Positions 32,771 through 46,832 are shown, counted from the stretch's first letter. The stretch is 64,000 bases of DNA from Caulobacter sp. CCUG 60055 (GCF_022750545.1 NZ_PUIC01000001.1:186001-250000), one strand, 5' to 3'. The notes: a model not told the origin generated them from the sequence alone. Program-made: numbers and translations.

Positions 32771-34204
32771 ATGAGCTTTTACAGCGCCCTTTCGCTGGCC
32801 TGGCCCGAGGTCTTCCTCGCGGTCTCGACGCTGGTCCTGCTGGTGGCGGGGGCCGTCGGCGGCAACCGTCTCAGCAGCCTGGTCTCGACCCTGGCCGGGC
32901 TCGCCCTGCTGGTCGCCGCCGCCCTGGCCTGGACGGCTCCGCACGGCAAGGCCTTCGCGGGCGGCTTCGTCTCCGACGAGGCCTCGGCCTTCGCCAAGGT
33001 GGCCATCTACGGCATGAGCGCCGTGGCGGTGCTGCTGGGCGACCGCTGGCTGACCCGGCTCAAGGCCAACCAGTTCGAATATCCCGTGCTGATCCTGCTG
33101 GCCGCCGTCGGCATGGGCATGATGGTCTCGGCCGGCGACCTGATCTCGCTCTATGTCGGGGTCGAGCTGCAGTCGCTGGCGCTCTACGTCATGGCCGCGT
33201 TCCGTCGCGACGACGCCAAGGCCTCGGAAGCCGGGCTGAAGTATTTCGTGCTGGGCGCGCTGTCGTCCGGCCTGCTGCTCTACGGCGCCTCGTTGATCTA
33301 CGGCTTCGCCGGCTCGACCCATTTCGACGTCATCGCCAAGGCGGCCACGGGCGCCTCGAACACCGGCGTGCTGTTCGGCCTGGTGTTCCTGATCTGCGGC
33401 CTGGCGTTCAAGGTCTCGGCCGCGCCGTTCCACATGTGGACGCCGGACGTCTATGAGGGCGCGCCGACGCCGGTCGTCGGCTTCTTCGCCGCCGCGCCGA
33501 AGCTGGCGGCCATGGTGCTGTTCGCCCGCGCGCTCTACGATTCCTTCCCGCACGCCGCCGACCAGTGGCGCCAGGTGGTCATCGTCATCGCCGTGCTGTC
33601 GATGCTGCTGGGCGCCTTCGCCGGCCTGGCCCAGAAGAACCTCAAGCGCCTGTGGGCCTATTCGTCGATCGCCAATGTCGGCTACGCCCTGGTCGGGCTG
33701 TCGACCGGCACCCAGAGCGGCGCCCAGTCGATGCTGGTGTTCATGGTCCTCTACATGATCGACGTCACCGGCTTCTTCGCCTGTCTGTCGGCCCTGTCGC
33801 GGGGCGGCAAGCCGATGGAGACCATCGACGACATGGCCGGCCTGGTGCGCGAGCGGCCGGGCCTGGCCCTGGCCATGACCGCCTTCGCGCTGTCGGCCCT
33901 GGGCCTGCCGCCGTTCGCCGGCTTCTGGGGCAAGTTCTACGTGTTCAAGGCCGCGCTGGAATCCAACCTGGCCTGGGTGGCCGTGCTGGGCCTGGTGTCG
34001 AGCGTGGTGGCCGCGTTCTACTATCTGCGCCTGGTCAAGGTGATGTGGTTCGACGCGCCGGCCGGCAAGACCGACGCGGTCCCCGCCGACGCGCGCGGCG
34101 TGGCCTACGCCGCAGCGATCTTCTCCTGTCCAGTCGTGCTCGTCGCGCTGATCGGTCTCGACCCCCTGGCCAAGGCGGCCGCGGCAGCGTTCGGCCTGCA
34201 CTAG
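32771..34204 (+). CDS. nuoN: NADH-quinone oxidoreductase subunit N
   Basis: The 477-residue antiporter-like subunit has YVGVELQSLALYVMAAF, FHMWTPDVYEGAPTPVVGFF and LWAYSSIANVGYAL. It ends the fourteen-subunit set. The birA GTG follows immediately after its TAG, so downstream genes may share the transcript. Confidence 0.98.
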   Translation: MSFYSALSLAWPEVFLAVSTLVLLVAGAVGGNRLSSLVSTLAGLALLVAAALAWTAPHGKAFAGGFVSDEASAFAKVAIYGMSAVAVLLGDRWLTRLKANQFEYPVLILLAAVGMGMMVSAGDLISLYVGVELQSLALYVMAAFRRDDAKASEAGLKYFVLGALSSGLLLYGASLIYGFAGSTHFDVIAKAATGASNTGVLFGLVFLICGLAFKVSAAPFHMWTPDVYEGAPTPVVGFFAAAPKLAAMVLFARALYDSFPHAADQWRQVVIVIAVLSMLLGAFAGLAQKNLKRLWAYSSIANVGYALVGLSTGTQSGAQSMLVFMVLYMIDVTGFFACLSALSRGGKPMETIDDMAGLVRERPGLALAMTAFALSALGLPPFAGFWGKFYVFKAALESNLAWVAVLGLVSSVVAAFYYLRLVKVMWFDAPAGKTDAVPADARGVAYAAAIFSCPVVLVALIGLDPLAKAAAAAFGLH

Positions 34205-34951
34205 GTGGCGGCGTCCGCCCCTGCGCCCATCCTTTGGCTGGAGGAGATCGACTCCACCAACGCCGAGGCGCGCCGGCGGGCTGAGGCGGGAGCTTCCGGT
34301 CCGATCTGGATCGCGGCCGAGCGCCAGACCGCCGGCAAGGGCCGGCGCGGCCGCGCCTGGGAGACGGGGCGGGACAATCTGGCCGCGACCCTGCTGCTGA
34401 CCACCGACCGGCCGCCGGCCGAGGCGGCGCAGGTCTCGTTCGTCGCCGCGCTGGCGGTGGCCGACCTGGCCCGCGCCTACCTGCCCGAGAACCTCGTGCG
34501 GCTGAAATGGCCCAACGATCCCCTGGTCGCCGGGCGCAAGGTCAGCGGCATATTGATCGAGTCCGGCCGCCGGCCCGACGGCCGGCTGTGGCTGGCCTGC
34601 GGGATCGGCGTCAACCTGGCCACCCCGCCTGACGCGGCGGAGCGGCCGGCGACCAGCTTTTCCGAACACGCCCCGGGCGGGGCGCCGTCGCCGTCGCGGG
34701 CGCTGGAGGGGCTGGCGGCGGCCTTCGCCGACTGGCTGGCCATCTGGACGCAACAGGGCTTCCCCGCCATCGCCCGGGCCTGGACGGCGCGGGCGCACGG
34801 CCTGGGCGAGCCCTGCACGGCCCGGCTGGGCGAAGAAGGCGTCGACGGCGTCGCCGAAGGGCTCGACGACGACGGCGCCCTGCGCCTGCGCTTGCCGTCC
34901 GGTCAGATCCGCCGCATCACCGCCGGCGACGTGTTCTTTGGAGGCGTCTGA
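34205..34951 (+). CDS. birA: Biotin--[acetyl-CoA-carboxylase] ligase
   Basis: The 248-residue enzyme attaches biotin to carboxylase carrier domains. The biotinyl-AMP loop GKGRRGRAW and the [17 protein letters not shown] segment are clear. It lacks the N-terminal helix-turn-helix of E. coli BirA, so it is a monofunctional ligase and not a repressor. It starts with GTG directly after nuoN and shares TGATG with coaX. Confidence 0.95.
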   Translation: MAASAPAPILWLEEIDSTNAEARRRAEAGASGPIWIAAERQTAGKGRRGRAWETGRDNLAATLLLTTDRPPAEAAQVSFVAALAVADLARAYLPENLVRLKWPNDPLVAGRKVSGILIESGRRPDGRLWLACGIGVNLATPPDAAERPATSFSEHAPGGAPSPSRALEGLAAAFADWLAIWTQQGFPAIARAWTARAHGLGEPCTARLGEEGVDGVAEGLDDDGALRLRLPSGQIRRITAGDVFFGGV

Positions 34952-35733
34952 TGCTGCTCGCCATCGAACAGGGCAACACCAACACCCTATTCGCCGTCCA
35001 TGACGGCGCCGAATGGATCGCCGAATGGCGCTCGGCGACCGAATCCACCCGCACGGCGGACGAATACGCCGTCTGGCTGCAGCAGCTCCTGACCATGCGC
35101 GGGCTGTCGGTCGCCGACTTGACCGGCTGCATCATTTCCAGCGTGGTGCCGCAGTCGATCTTCAACCTGCGCAACCTGTCGCGGCGATACCTGCACGTCG
35201 AACCGATGGTCATCGGCGAGAACGTCGAACTGGGCGTGGCGGTGCGCATCGAGAAGCCCTCCGAGGCCGGCGCCGACCGGCTGGTCAACGCCGTCGGCGC
35301 CCATATCGCCTATCCGGGCGACCTGATCGTCATTGACAGCGGCACGGCCACCACCTTCGACGTGGTGGCGGCCGACGGCGGCTTCGAGGGCGGCATCATC
35401 GCCCCCGGCATCAACCTGTCCATGCAGGCCCTGCACGAGGCCGCGGCCAAGCTGCCGCGCATCGCCATCCAGCGGCCCGAAGGCAACCGCATCGTCGGCC
35501 GCGACACGGTCAGCGCCATGCAGTCGGGCGTGTTCTGGGGCTATATCAGCCTGATCGAGGGGCTGGTGCATCGGGTCAAGGCCGAGTGGGGCAAGCCGAT
35601 GACCGTCATCGCCACCGGCGGGGTCGCCTCGCTGTTCGCCGGGGCGACGGATTGCATCGACAAGTTCGACTCCGACCTCACTATTCGGGGCATGCTCGAA
35701 ATCTGGCGTCGCAACGCCCATCTGTCGGAATAA
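34951..35733 (+). CDS. coaX: Type III pantothenate kinase
   Basis: The 260-residue ASKHA-fold kinase makes the first committed step of coenzyme A synthesis. It starts [12 protein letters not shown], where most CoaX proteins have Asp in the DxGNT motif; here it is Glu. Further motifs are [28 protein letters not shown] (catalytic Asp region) and [15 protein letters not shown]. The rnj start follows directly on the stop. Confidence 0.95.
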   Translation: MLLAIEQGNTNTLFAVHDGAEWIAEWRSATESTRTADEYAVWLQQLLTMRGLSVADLTGCIISSVVPQSIFNLRNLSRRYLHVEPMVIGENVELGVAVRIEKPSEAGADRLVNAVGAHIAYPGDLIVIDSGTATTFDVVAADGGFEGGIIAPGINLSMQALHEAAAKLPRIAIQRPEGNRIVGRDTVSAMQSGVFWGYISLIEGLVHRVKAEWGKPMTVIATGGVASLFAGATDCIDKFDSDLTIRGMLEIWRRNAHLSE

Positions 35734-37416
35734 ATGAAAAAGCGCAAAACCGAAGACGAACTCGTTTTCCTGCCGCTGGGCGGGTCGAACGAGATCGGAA
35801 TGAACTTCAACCTGTATGGCTACGGGCCGGCCCACGACCGCAAATGGATCGTGGTCGACGTCGGCGTGACGTTTGGCGACCAGACCACGCCGGGCGTCGA
35901 GATCATCCTGCCCGACCCGGAATTCATCGAGGAGCATGCCGACGACATTCTCGGCATCGTCCTGACCCACGCGCACGAAGACCATATCGGCGCGGTCGGC
36001 TGGCTGTGGCCGCGCCTGAAGGCGCCGATCTACGCCACGCCGTTCACGGCCTATCTGCTGCGCGAGAAGCTGCGCGATCACGACCTGCTCGACGAGGCCG
36101 AGATCACCGAGGTGCCGTTGAACGGCTCGATCGAGCTCGGGCCGTTCGAGGTGACCCTGGTCACGCTGACCCACTCGATCCCCGAGCCCAACGGCCTGGC
36201 GATCAAGACGCCGCTCGGCACGGTGCTGCACACCGGCGACTGGAAGATCGACCCGGACCCGCTGCTTGGCGGCGTCACCGACCAGGACGCCATCCGCCGG
36301 CTCGGCGACGAGGGCGTGCTGGCCATGGTCTGCGACTCGACCAACGTGTTCGTCGACGGCGTCGCCGGCTCCGAGGCCGGCGTCCGCGACGCCATGAACA
36401 CCCTGATCGGCTCGCTGAAGGGCAAGGTGGCCGTGGCCTGCTTCGCCTCCAACGTGGCGCGCATGGACACCATCATCCGGGCCGCCCAGGCCAACGGCCG
36501 CAAGGTCTGTCTGGTCGGACGCTCCATGCACCGCATGGCCGGCGCGGCGCGGCACGTCGGATTGTTCGAAGGCGTCGAGCCTTTCGTCTCCGACGTCGAC
36601 GCCAAGCACGTGCCCGAGGATAAGATCCTCTACCTGTGCACCGGCAGCCAGGGCGAGCCGCGCGCGGCTCTGTCGCGCATCGCCGACGGCACCCATCCGC
36701 ACGTCAGCCTGGGGCAGGGCGACCACTGCATCTTCTCGTCGCGGGTGATCCCCGGCAACGAGGTGCCGATCCGCAACCTGCAGAACAACCTCGCCGACCG
36801 CGGGGTGCGCCTGTGCACCGAACGGGACCACCCGGGCATCCACGTCTCGGGCCACCCCTGCCGCGACGAACTGAAGGAAATGTACCAGTGGGCCAGGCCG
36901 CAGATCGCGGTGCCGACCCACGGCGAGCGCCGCCATCTGCTCGAGCACGCCGCTTTCGCCCGCGACCTGCAGGTGCCGCAGCAGATCGCCCCGCGCAACG
37001 GCGACATGGTTCGCCTGGCGCCCGGCCGGGCCGAGATCATCGACGAGGCGCCGTCCGGCCGCCTGTTCGTCGACGGCGGCGTCCTGACGCCGGCCAACGG
37101 CGAGGCTCTGCGCGAGCGCCGACACGCCGCCTTCAACGGCGTCTTGACGGTCGCGGTGGCGCTCGACGCCCGCGGGCGCCTGACCTCGGGGCCGCAGGTG
37201 CGCGGCGTCGGCCTGCCGGGCGACGACGACTATCCCATCGAAGAGGCGCTCGACGACCTGGCCGAGATCGCCGAGGGCGCGCTGAAACGACTGGACGCCG
37301 ACGAGCGCGAGGACGATACCGCTGTCGAACAGGCGATCGCGCGGGCGCTGAAGAAGGCCTCGCAGCGCGTCTGGGAGCGGCGGCCCATCGTCGAGGTGAC
37401 CGTCCTGCGCATCTGA
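35734..37416 (+). CDS. rnj: Ribonuclease J
   Basis: The 560-residue metallo-beta-lactamase/beta-CASP nuclease processes and degrades RNA from the 5' end. Metal ligands appear in LTHAHEDHIGAVGWL and HTGDWKIDPDP; the beta-CASP part includes CDSTNV, CTGSQGEPRAALSRIADG and IHVSGHPCRDEL. The gene begins exactly after the coaX stop codon. The C-terminal domain (about 450-560) is complete. Confidence 0.96.
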   Translation: MKKRKTEDELVFLPLGGSNEIGMNFNLYGYGPAHDRKWIVVDVGVTFGDQTTPGVEIILPDPEFIEEHADDILGIVLTHAHEDHIGAVGWLWPRLKAPIYATPFTAYLLREKLRDHDLLDEAEITEVPLNGSIELGPFEVTLVTLTHSIPEPNGLAIKTPLGTVLHTGDWKIDPDPLLGGVTDQDAIRRLGDEGVLAMVCDSTNVFVDGVAGSEAGVRDAMNTLIGSLKGKVAVACFASNVARMDTIIRAAQANGRKVCLVGRSMHRMAGAARHVGLFEGVEPFVSDVDAKHVPEDKILYLCTGSQGEPRAALSRIADGTHPHVSLGQGDHCIFSSRVIPGNEVPIRNLQNNLADRGVRLCTERDHPGIHVSGHPCRDELKEMYQWARPQIAVPTHGERRHLLEHAAFARDLQVPQQIAPRNGDMVRLAPGRAEIIDEAPSGRLFVDGGVLTPANGEALRERRHAAFNGVLTVAVALDARGRLTSGPQVRGVGLPGDDDYPIEEALDDLAEIAEGALKRLDADEREDDTAVEQAIARALKKASQRVWERRPIVEVTVLRI

Positions 37417-37434
37417 ACTTGAGGACGTAAGCTC

Positions 37435-37860
37435 ATGATCGGCAAGTTGAACCATGTCGGCGTCGCCACGCCCTCGATCGACGAGAGCATCAAGCTCTAC
37501 CGCGACCTGCTCGGCGCCACCTCGATCACCGAGAAGCGGTCGATGGCCGAGCAGGGCGTGTCGTTCGTGTTCGTCAACCTGCCCAATTCGCAGATCGAGC
37601 TGATCGAGCCCTATGGCGAGAACTCGCCGATCCACGGCTTCCTGGCCAAGAACCCCAAGGGCGGCCAGCATCACGTCTGTTTCGAGGTCGAGGACATCTA
37701 CGCCGCCCGCGACGAGATGAAGGCCAAGGGCGCGACGGTTCTGGGCGAGCCGCGCATCGGCGCCCACGGCACCCTGATCGTCTTCGTCCACCCCAAGGAC
37801 ATGGGCGGCGTGCTGGTCGAGCTGATGGAGACCCCGAAGGCCGGGGAGGGGGCGCACTGA
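37435..37860 (+). CDS. mce: Methylmalonyl-CoA epimerase
   Basis: The 141-residue VOC-fold enzyme interconverts (R)- and (S)-methylmalonyl-CoA in propionate use. Metal ligands are seen in KLNHVGVATPS (His7), IELIEPYGENSP, GGQHHVCFEVED and VLVELMETP. Gene order rnj-mce-DUF1467-proS is familiar from alphaproteobacteria. Its stop overlaps the next gene by one base. Confidence 0.94.
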   Translation: MIGKLNHVGVATPSIDESIKLYRDLLGATSITEKRSMAEQGVSFVFVNLPNSQIELIEPYGENSPIHGFLAKNPKGGQHHVCFEVEDIYAARDEMKAKGATVLGEPRIGAHGTLIVFVHPKDMGGVLVELMETPKAGEGAH

Positions 37861-38120
37861 TGGGACTGGTCACAGGCATCGCCATCTACCTGACCATCTG
37901 GTGGACGGTGCTGTTCGCCGTCTTGCCCCTGGGCGTGGTCAGCCACGCCGAGGCGGGCCTCGACAAGGGCGACGGCGGCGATCCGGCCGCGCCGGTCGAC
38001 CCCAAGCTCAAGCGCAAGTTCTTCACCACCACCTGGGTGGCCACCCTCGTGTTCGCCATCGTCTGGGCGATCATTCATTTCGGCCTGATCCAGCTGCCGT
38101 CGCTGCCCTCGCATCGCTGA
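37860..38120 (+). CDS. DUF1467 family membrane protein
   Basis: The 86-residue protein has two membrane helices (about residues 3-25 and 57-77) joined by a polar loop with DPKLKRKFFTTT. This matches the short DUF1467 family of alphaproteobacteria, of unknown function, typically next to mce and proS as here. It starts on the last base of the mce stop. Confidence 0.88.
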   Translation: MGLVTGIAIYLTIWWTVLFAVLPLGVVSHAEAGLDKGDGGDPAAPVDPKLKRKFFTTTWVATLVFAIVWAIIHFGLIQLPSLPSHR

Positions 38121-38129
38121 GGCGAGAAG

Positions 38130-38184
38130 GGCGCCCGCCCAACGGGCGCCGGACCCGGAAAGCGCTCGGAAGCGCCCGGTTTTT
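38130..38184 (+). terminator. Terminator region after the DUF1467 gene
   Basis: A perfect 8-bp hairpin GGCGCCCG-CCCAA-CGGGCGCC (38130-38150) is followed by a second, bulged hairpin built on CCGG...GCGC...GCGC...CCGG (38155-38179) that runs into five T residues (38180-38184). It should end the rnj-mce transcript. Confidence 0.65.
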
Positions 38185-38312
38185 GAGCGTGGACCGTCTT
38201 TGGGGGCGGCCGCGCGCCGCTCGCCGCGCGCCGCGCCGCCGATCGGGCCTAGGCTCGATCCATGGCCGTTTCGGCGGCCTTGTTCCGTGGCGTTTTCCCC
38301 GACGACGACTTG

Positions 38313-38346
38313 AGGCCGCCGACAGCAGATCGGCGGCCTTTCTTTC
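38313..38346 (+). terminator. Rho-independent terminator just upstream of proS
   Basis: AGGCCGCCGA pairs perfectly with TCGGCGGCCT around a 7-nt loop and ends in TTCTTTC. It lies 70 nt before the proS start, yet no complete gene precedes it after the terminator at 38130-38184. It may be an attenuator in a proS leader or the end of a short RNA. Confidence 0.7.
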
Positions 38347-38416
38347 GCCCGCGTTGCCAAGCAGGCAAGGCGAAGGCTAAGTGGGGCGGTCCCAGTCCAG
38401 CCACGGATTCTGCTTT

Positions 38417-39736
38417 ATGCGCCTGTCGCGCTATTTCCTGCCCGTCCTCAAGGAAACCCCGGCCGAGGCGCAGATCGTCTCGCACCGACTGATGCTGCGC
38501 GCCGGCATGATCCGCCAGGAGGCGGCCGGCATCTACGCCTGGCTGCCGCTGGGACTGCGCGTGCTGAACAAGGTCGAGCAGATCGTCCGTGAGGAGATGG
38601 ACCGCGCCGGCGCCGTCGAGCTGCTGATGCCGACGCTGCAACTGGCCGACCTGTGGCGCGAGAGCGGCCGCTACGACGCCTACGGCCCGGAGATGCTGCG
38701 CATCCTCGACCGCCACGAGCGCGAGCTGCTGTACGGGCCGACCAACGAGGAGATGGTCACCGACATCTTCCGCGCCTCGGTCCGCAGCTACAAGGACCTG
38801 CCCAAGAACCTCTACCATGTGCAATGGAAGTTCCGGGACGAACAGCGCCCGCGCTTCGGCGTCATGCGCGGCCGCGAGTTCCTGATGAAGGACGCCTATT
38901 CCTTCGACATCGACGAGGCCTCGGCGCGGCGGTCCTACAACCGCATGTTCGTCGCCTATCTGAACCTGTTCGCCCGCATGGGCCTGAAGGCGGTGCCGAT
39001 GCGCGCCGACACCGGCCCGATCGGCGGCGACCTCAGCCACGAGTTCATCATCCTGGCCGACACCGGCGAGAGCCAGGTGTTCTGCCACAAGGACCTGGTC
39101 GAGATGGGCGCGCCGGGGCCGGACGTCGACTGGGACGGCGACCTGCAGCCCTTGGTCGACCGGCGCACGGCGCTCTACGCCGCCACGGAAGAGATGCATG
39201 ACCAGGCCCGCTTCGAGGCCGAGGCTCCCGAGGACAAGCGCCTGTCGGCGCGCGGCATCGAGGTCGGCCACATCTTCTATTTCGGCGAGAAGTACTCCAA
39301 GCCGATGAAGGCCACCGTGGCGGGGCCGGACGGGACCGAGCGGCCGGTGCACGGCGGCTCGTACGGCGTCGGCGTCTCGCGCCTGCTGGGGGCCATCATC
39401 GAGGCCAGCCACGACGAGGGCGGCATCATCTGGCCGGATTCGGTCGCGCCCTTCGGCGTCGGGATCATCAGCCTCAAGCCGGGCGACGCCGCCGTCGACG
39501 CGGTCTGCGACCAGGCCTACCGGGCGCTTTCCGCCGCCGGCAAGGAGCCGCTGTACGACGACACCAATGAACGCGCGGGCGGCAAGTTCGCCACCGCCGA
39601 TCTGATCGGTCTGCCTTGGCAGCTGGTGGTCGGTCCCAAGGGCGTCGCCGACGGCGTGGTCGAGCTGAAGCGGCGCGCCACCGGCGAGCGCCAGACCTTG
39701 CCGCTGGAAGCGGCGCTGAAGGCGGTCGGCGCGTGA
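38417..39736 (+). CDS. proS: Prolyl-tRNA synthetase
   Basis: The 439-residue class II synthetase is the short type without the editing insertion, common in alphaproteobacteria. Motif 2 is seen around [21 protein letters not shown], the proline and ATP pocket around [10 protein letters not shown], and motif 3 in [14 protein letters not shown]. The anticodon-binding domain occupies the C-terminal 100 residues. ATG 38417 gives the family N-terminus MRLSRYFLP. Its stop overlaps lolC. Confidence 0.96.
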   Translation: MRLSRYFLPVLKETPAEAQIVSHRLMLRAGMIRQEAAGIYAWLPLGLRVLNKVEQIVREEMDRAGAVELLMPTLQLADLWRESGRYDAYGPEMLRILDRHERELLYGPTNEEMVTDIFRASVRSYKDLPKNLYHVQWKFRDEQRPRFGVMRGREFLMKDAYSFDIDEASARRSYNRMFVAYLNLFARMGLKAVPMRADTGPIGGDLSHEFIILADTGESQVFCHKDLVEMGAPGPDVDWDGDLQPLVDRRTALYAATEEMHDQARFEAEAPEDKRLSARGIEVGHIFYFGEKYSKPMKATVAGPDGTERPVHGGSYGVGVSRLLGAIIEASHDEGGIIWPDSVAPFGVGIISLKPGDAAVDAVCDQAYRALSAAGKEPLYDDTNERAGGKFATADLIGLPWQLVVGPKGVADGVVELKRRATGERQTLPLEAALKAVGA

Positions 39737-41008
39737 GCCAGGAGGTGCGTCCCGCCGCACCCTTCGGCGTGTGGGAGCGCACCGTCGCGGCGCGTTATCT
39801 GCGCACCAAGCGCAAGAACGGCGGCGTGGCGCTGATCTCGACCATCTCCTTCGTCGGCGTGATGCTGGCGGTGGCGGTGCTGATCATCGTCATGTCGGTG
39901 ATGAACGGCTTCCGGGCCGAACTCCTGGGCCGCATCCTCGGCTTCAACGGCCATGCCTACGTCGCCGGCGGCGTCCTGACAGCCCCCGACCGCGAGCTGC
40001 GCCTGCGCCACATCCAGGCGGTGCCGGGCGTGATCCAGGCCGCGCCCCTGGTCGAGGGCCAGGTGCTGGTCCAGGGGCCGGCAGGGGCCCAGGGGGCCAT
40101 CGTGCGGGGCATGGCGCCCGCCGACCTCAAGGCGACGAAGATCATCGCCGGCAACATCAAGCAGGGCTCGATCAAGGACTACGGCGCCGGCGAATACGGC
40201 GGCGACGTCATCCTGATCGGCGACCGCATGGCCGCCGCCATGGGGGTGGGGCCGGGCGACCAGCTGTCGCTGATCTCGCCGTCGGGCGGCGCCACCGCGT
40301 TCGGCGCCGCGCCGACGCGCAAGGCCTACACCGTCGGCGGCGTGTTCAGCGTCGGCATGAGCGAGTACGACCAGTCGTTCATCTACATGCCGCTGGAGCA
40401 GGCCCAGCTGTTCTTCGGCCGGGACCTCGCCGTCGACGTCATCGAGATCAAGCTGGCCGATCCGGACCAGATCGCCGCTCTGAAGCCGGCCATCGCCCAG
40501 GCGGCGGGAGCGGACTCGATCGTCACCGACTGGCGCGACAAGAACGCCCAGTTCTGGACGGCGCTGCAGGTCGAGCGCAACACCATGCGGCTGATCCTGA
40601 TGCTGATCGTCGCCATCGCCGCCATGAACATCATTTCGGGCCTGGTGATGCTGGTGAAGAACAAGAGCCGCGACATCGCCGTGCTGCGCACCCTGGGGGC
40701 GGGGCAGGGGGCGATCCTGCGCATCTTCTTCATGTCCGGCGCCGCGGTAGGGGCGCTGGGGGCGCTGGCCGGTCTGGCGCTCGGCCTGCTGTTCTGCACC
40801 TACATCAAGGAGATCCAGCATTTCGTGGAATGGGTGACCGGCGCCGACGTCTTCAACGCCAATATCTATTTCCTGTCGTCGATCCCGGCCAAGATCGACT
40901 GGAGCGAAGTGGCGGGGGTGACCTTCTGGTCGTTGCTGATGTCGTTCGTCGCCACCCTGCCGCCGGCCTGGCGGGCCTCGCGCATCGATCCGGTCGAGGC
41001 CCTGCGCT

Positions 41009-41016
<8 letters not shown>
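39733..41016 (+). CDS. lolC: Lipoprotein-releasing ABC transporter permease LolC/LolE
   Basis: The 427-residue inner-membrane permease has the MacB/LolE layout: an N-terminal helix ([21 protein letters not shown]), a large periplasmic domain (about 50-270) and three C-terminal helices. It extracts outer-membrane lipoproteins for LolA. I use the GTG at 39733 that overlaps the proS stop (GTGA). Only one permease gene accompanies lolD, as in many alphaproteobacteria, so it may work as a homodimer. Confidence 0.93.
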
Positions 41017-41694
<678 letters not shown>

Positions 41695-41698
<4 letters not shown>

Positions 41699-42123
41699 CG
41701 GCCCGCGCGGCGTTGGTCCTTTCGGCCGTGGCGCTGCTCGGCGGCTGCGCCGGGACGGCCGGCGCCGGATCGACGGCCGCCTGCCGGCGGGCGGGCGGCG
41801 GCGAGATGGTGAAGGCCGAACTGCTGTTCGGTCGTGACGTCGCCGGCCGGGCGCCGGTCTCCGACGCCGAATGGGAGCGGTTCGTCGCCGAGGAGGTGAC
41901 GCCGCGCTTTCCCGACGGGCTGACGGTGTTCGCCGCCACCGGCCAATGGCGCGACAGGGCGACCGCGGCCGTGGTGCGCGAGCCGTCGTTCGTGGTCCAG
42001 ATCGTCGCCCCGGCCTCGGCCGAGGCGGACGCCCGCCTGGCGGCGATCCGCTATGCCTACAAGCAGCGCTTCAACCAGCAGTCGGTCGGCCTGATTCTGA
42101 CCTCGGTCTGCGCGGCGTTCTAG
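41695..42123 (+). CDS. DUF3574 putative lipoprotein
   Basis: The 142-residue protein starts with GTG overlapping the lolD stop and has a lipoprotein signal peptide with lipobox LLGGC at residues 15-19. The mature part (KAELLFGRDV, EEVTPRFPDGLTVF, YKQRFNQQSVGLIL) fits the DUF3574 family, of unknown function. Its coupling to the Lol exporter genes is positional only. A short GGCGG-AAAA-CCGCC hairpin lies past the stop. Confidence 0.85.
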
Positions 42124-42155
42124 GCGGAAAACCGCCCGTTCGCGCCGCATCGCGC

Positions 42156-42185
42156 TTGACTTGGAACAAAACGGGAATATAGAAC
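42156..42185 (+). promoter_or_regulatory. SOS-type promoter with LexA box upstream of the sidA-like gene
   Basis: TTGACT (42156-42161) and TATAGA (42178-42183), 16 nt apart, form a strong promoter. Between them GAAC-N7-GAAT (42164-42178) matches the alphaproteobacterial LexA box GTTC-N7-GTTC, read on the other strand, in seven of eight fixed bases. LexA bound there would block the promoter. Transcription would start about 24 nt before the small ORF. Confidence 0.65.
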
Positions 42186-42213
42186 AAATCAACAACAAAC
42201 TGGAGATGTCCAC

Positions 42214-42303
42214 ATGATCCGCTTCGCGCGCGACGGCCTGGCTCTTGCTTCGGTGACCGGCTTCGTCTGGATGGTATGCTCTATGGCGCACATGGTCGCC
42301 TGA
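42214..42303 (+). CDS. sidA: SidA-like 29-residue membrane cell-division inhibitor
   Basis: This 29-codon frame starts with ATG 8 nt after GGAG. The peptide has a basic N-terminus (MIRFARDG) and one hydrophobic stretch (about residues 9-29, including [11 protein letters not shown]), so it should be a bitopic inner-membrane mini-protein. SidA of Caulobacter is a 29-residue, LexA-controlled inner-membrane protein that inhibits division through FtsW/FtsN. The same length and topology, plus a LexA-like box in the promoter, support this call. I could not compare sequences. dnaE starts 62 nt downstream and may share the transcript. Confidence 0.65.
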   Translation: MIRFARDGLALASVTGFVWMVCSMAHMVA

Positions 42304-42365
42304 GTCGGCGTCGTCCTGGTTCGGCGTCTCAGGTGTCCCGGCTGGCGGACGCTTGGGAGAACGGG

Positions 42366-45818
<3,453 letters not shown>

Positions 45819-46001
45819 GGGCGTTCCCTCGGCGCGAAGGCTTGCCTTTTCGCAGACTTGCGCTTAGAAGCGCGCCCATCTCACACGCAGGCGTTCGGCG
45901 TCGTCGGGTCAATCCCCGCGTTCGTCCGTTCCGGTCCCGCTCCGAGTTCGTCGGAAAGGGGTTTGCCTGCGGAGGCGCAACCGGAAGAAGGAACAGATCT
46001 T

Positions 46002-46832
46002 ATGGCGCTTCCCGAATTCTCCATGCGGCAACTGCTGGAAGCCGGCGCTCACTTCGGCCACCAGACCCACCGCTGGAACCCGAAGATGGACCGCTACATC
46101 TTCGGCAGCCGCTCGAACATCCACATCATCGACCTGTCGCAGACCATCCCGCTGCTGCATCAGGCGCTGGTGAAGGTCCGCGAAGTCGCCGCCGGCGGCG
46201 GCCGGGTGCTGTTCGTCGGCACCAAGCGTCAGGCTTCCGACCCGGTCGCGGTCGCGGCCAAGCGCTGCGCCCAGTACTATGTCAACCACCGCTGGCTCGG
46301 CGGCACCCTGACCAACTGGCGCACCATCTCGGGCTCGATCGCCCGCCTGCGCGAACTGGAAACGGTGCTGGACGCCGGCGGCGACGGCCGCGTCAAGAAA
46401 GAGCTGCTGCAGATGACGCGCGAGCGCGAGAAGCTCGAGCTGTCGCTGGGCGGCATCAAGGACATGGGCGGCATCCCCGACCTGATGTTCGTGATCGACA
46501 CCAACAAGGAAGCGATCGCGATCCAGGAAGCGCGCAAGCTGAACATCCCGGTCGTGGCCATCCTCGACACCAATTGCGATCCGGACGGCATCACCTATCC
46601 GATCCCGGGCAACGACGACGCCGCCCGCGCCCTGCAGCTGTACTGCGACCTGATCGCCGATTCGGTGCTGGACGGCCTAGCCGCCGGCCAAGTGTCGCTG
46701 GGCGTCGACCTGGGCGCTTCCGAAGCGCCGCTGGAGCCGACCCTGCAACGCGAACTGACCCCCGCTCCGGAAGCGGTCGAGCAGACCGAAGCCGCGCTGG
46801 AAGCGGTCAAGGACGAACCCGCGGCGAGCTGA
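46002..46832 (+). CDS. rpsB: 30S ribosomal protein S2
   Basis: The 276-residue protein has S2 signatures [27 protein letters not shown] and [23 protein letters not shown]. An acidic, alanine-rich C-terminal extension of about 35 residues goes beyond the E. coli length, as in other alphaproteobacteria. The 183-nt leader upstream could hold S2 autoregulation but I could not define a structure. tsf follows in the usual order. Confidence 0.98.
   Translation: MALPEFSMRQLLEAGAHFGHQTHRWNPKMDRYIFGSRSNIHIIDLSQTIPLLHQALVKVREVAAGGGRVLFVGTKRQASDPVAVAAKRCAQYYVNHRWLGGTLTNWRTISGSIARLRELETVLDAGGDGRVKKELLQMTREREKLELSLGGIKDMGGIPDLMFVIDTNKEAIAIQEARKLNIPVVAILDTNCDPDGITYPIPGNDDAARALQLYCDLIADSVLDGLAAGQVSLGVDLGASEAPLEPTLQRELTPAPEAVEQTEAALEAVKDEPAAS

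Noticed and set aside
38262..38492. A 76-codon ORF spanning the terminator before proS
   Set aside because: It runs through a rho-independent terminator and into proS in another frame, and is Arg/Pro-rich like non-coding frames here.
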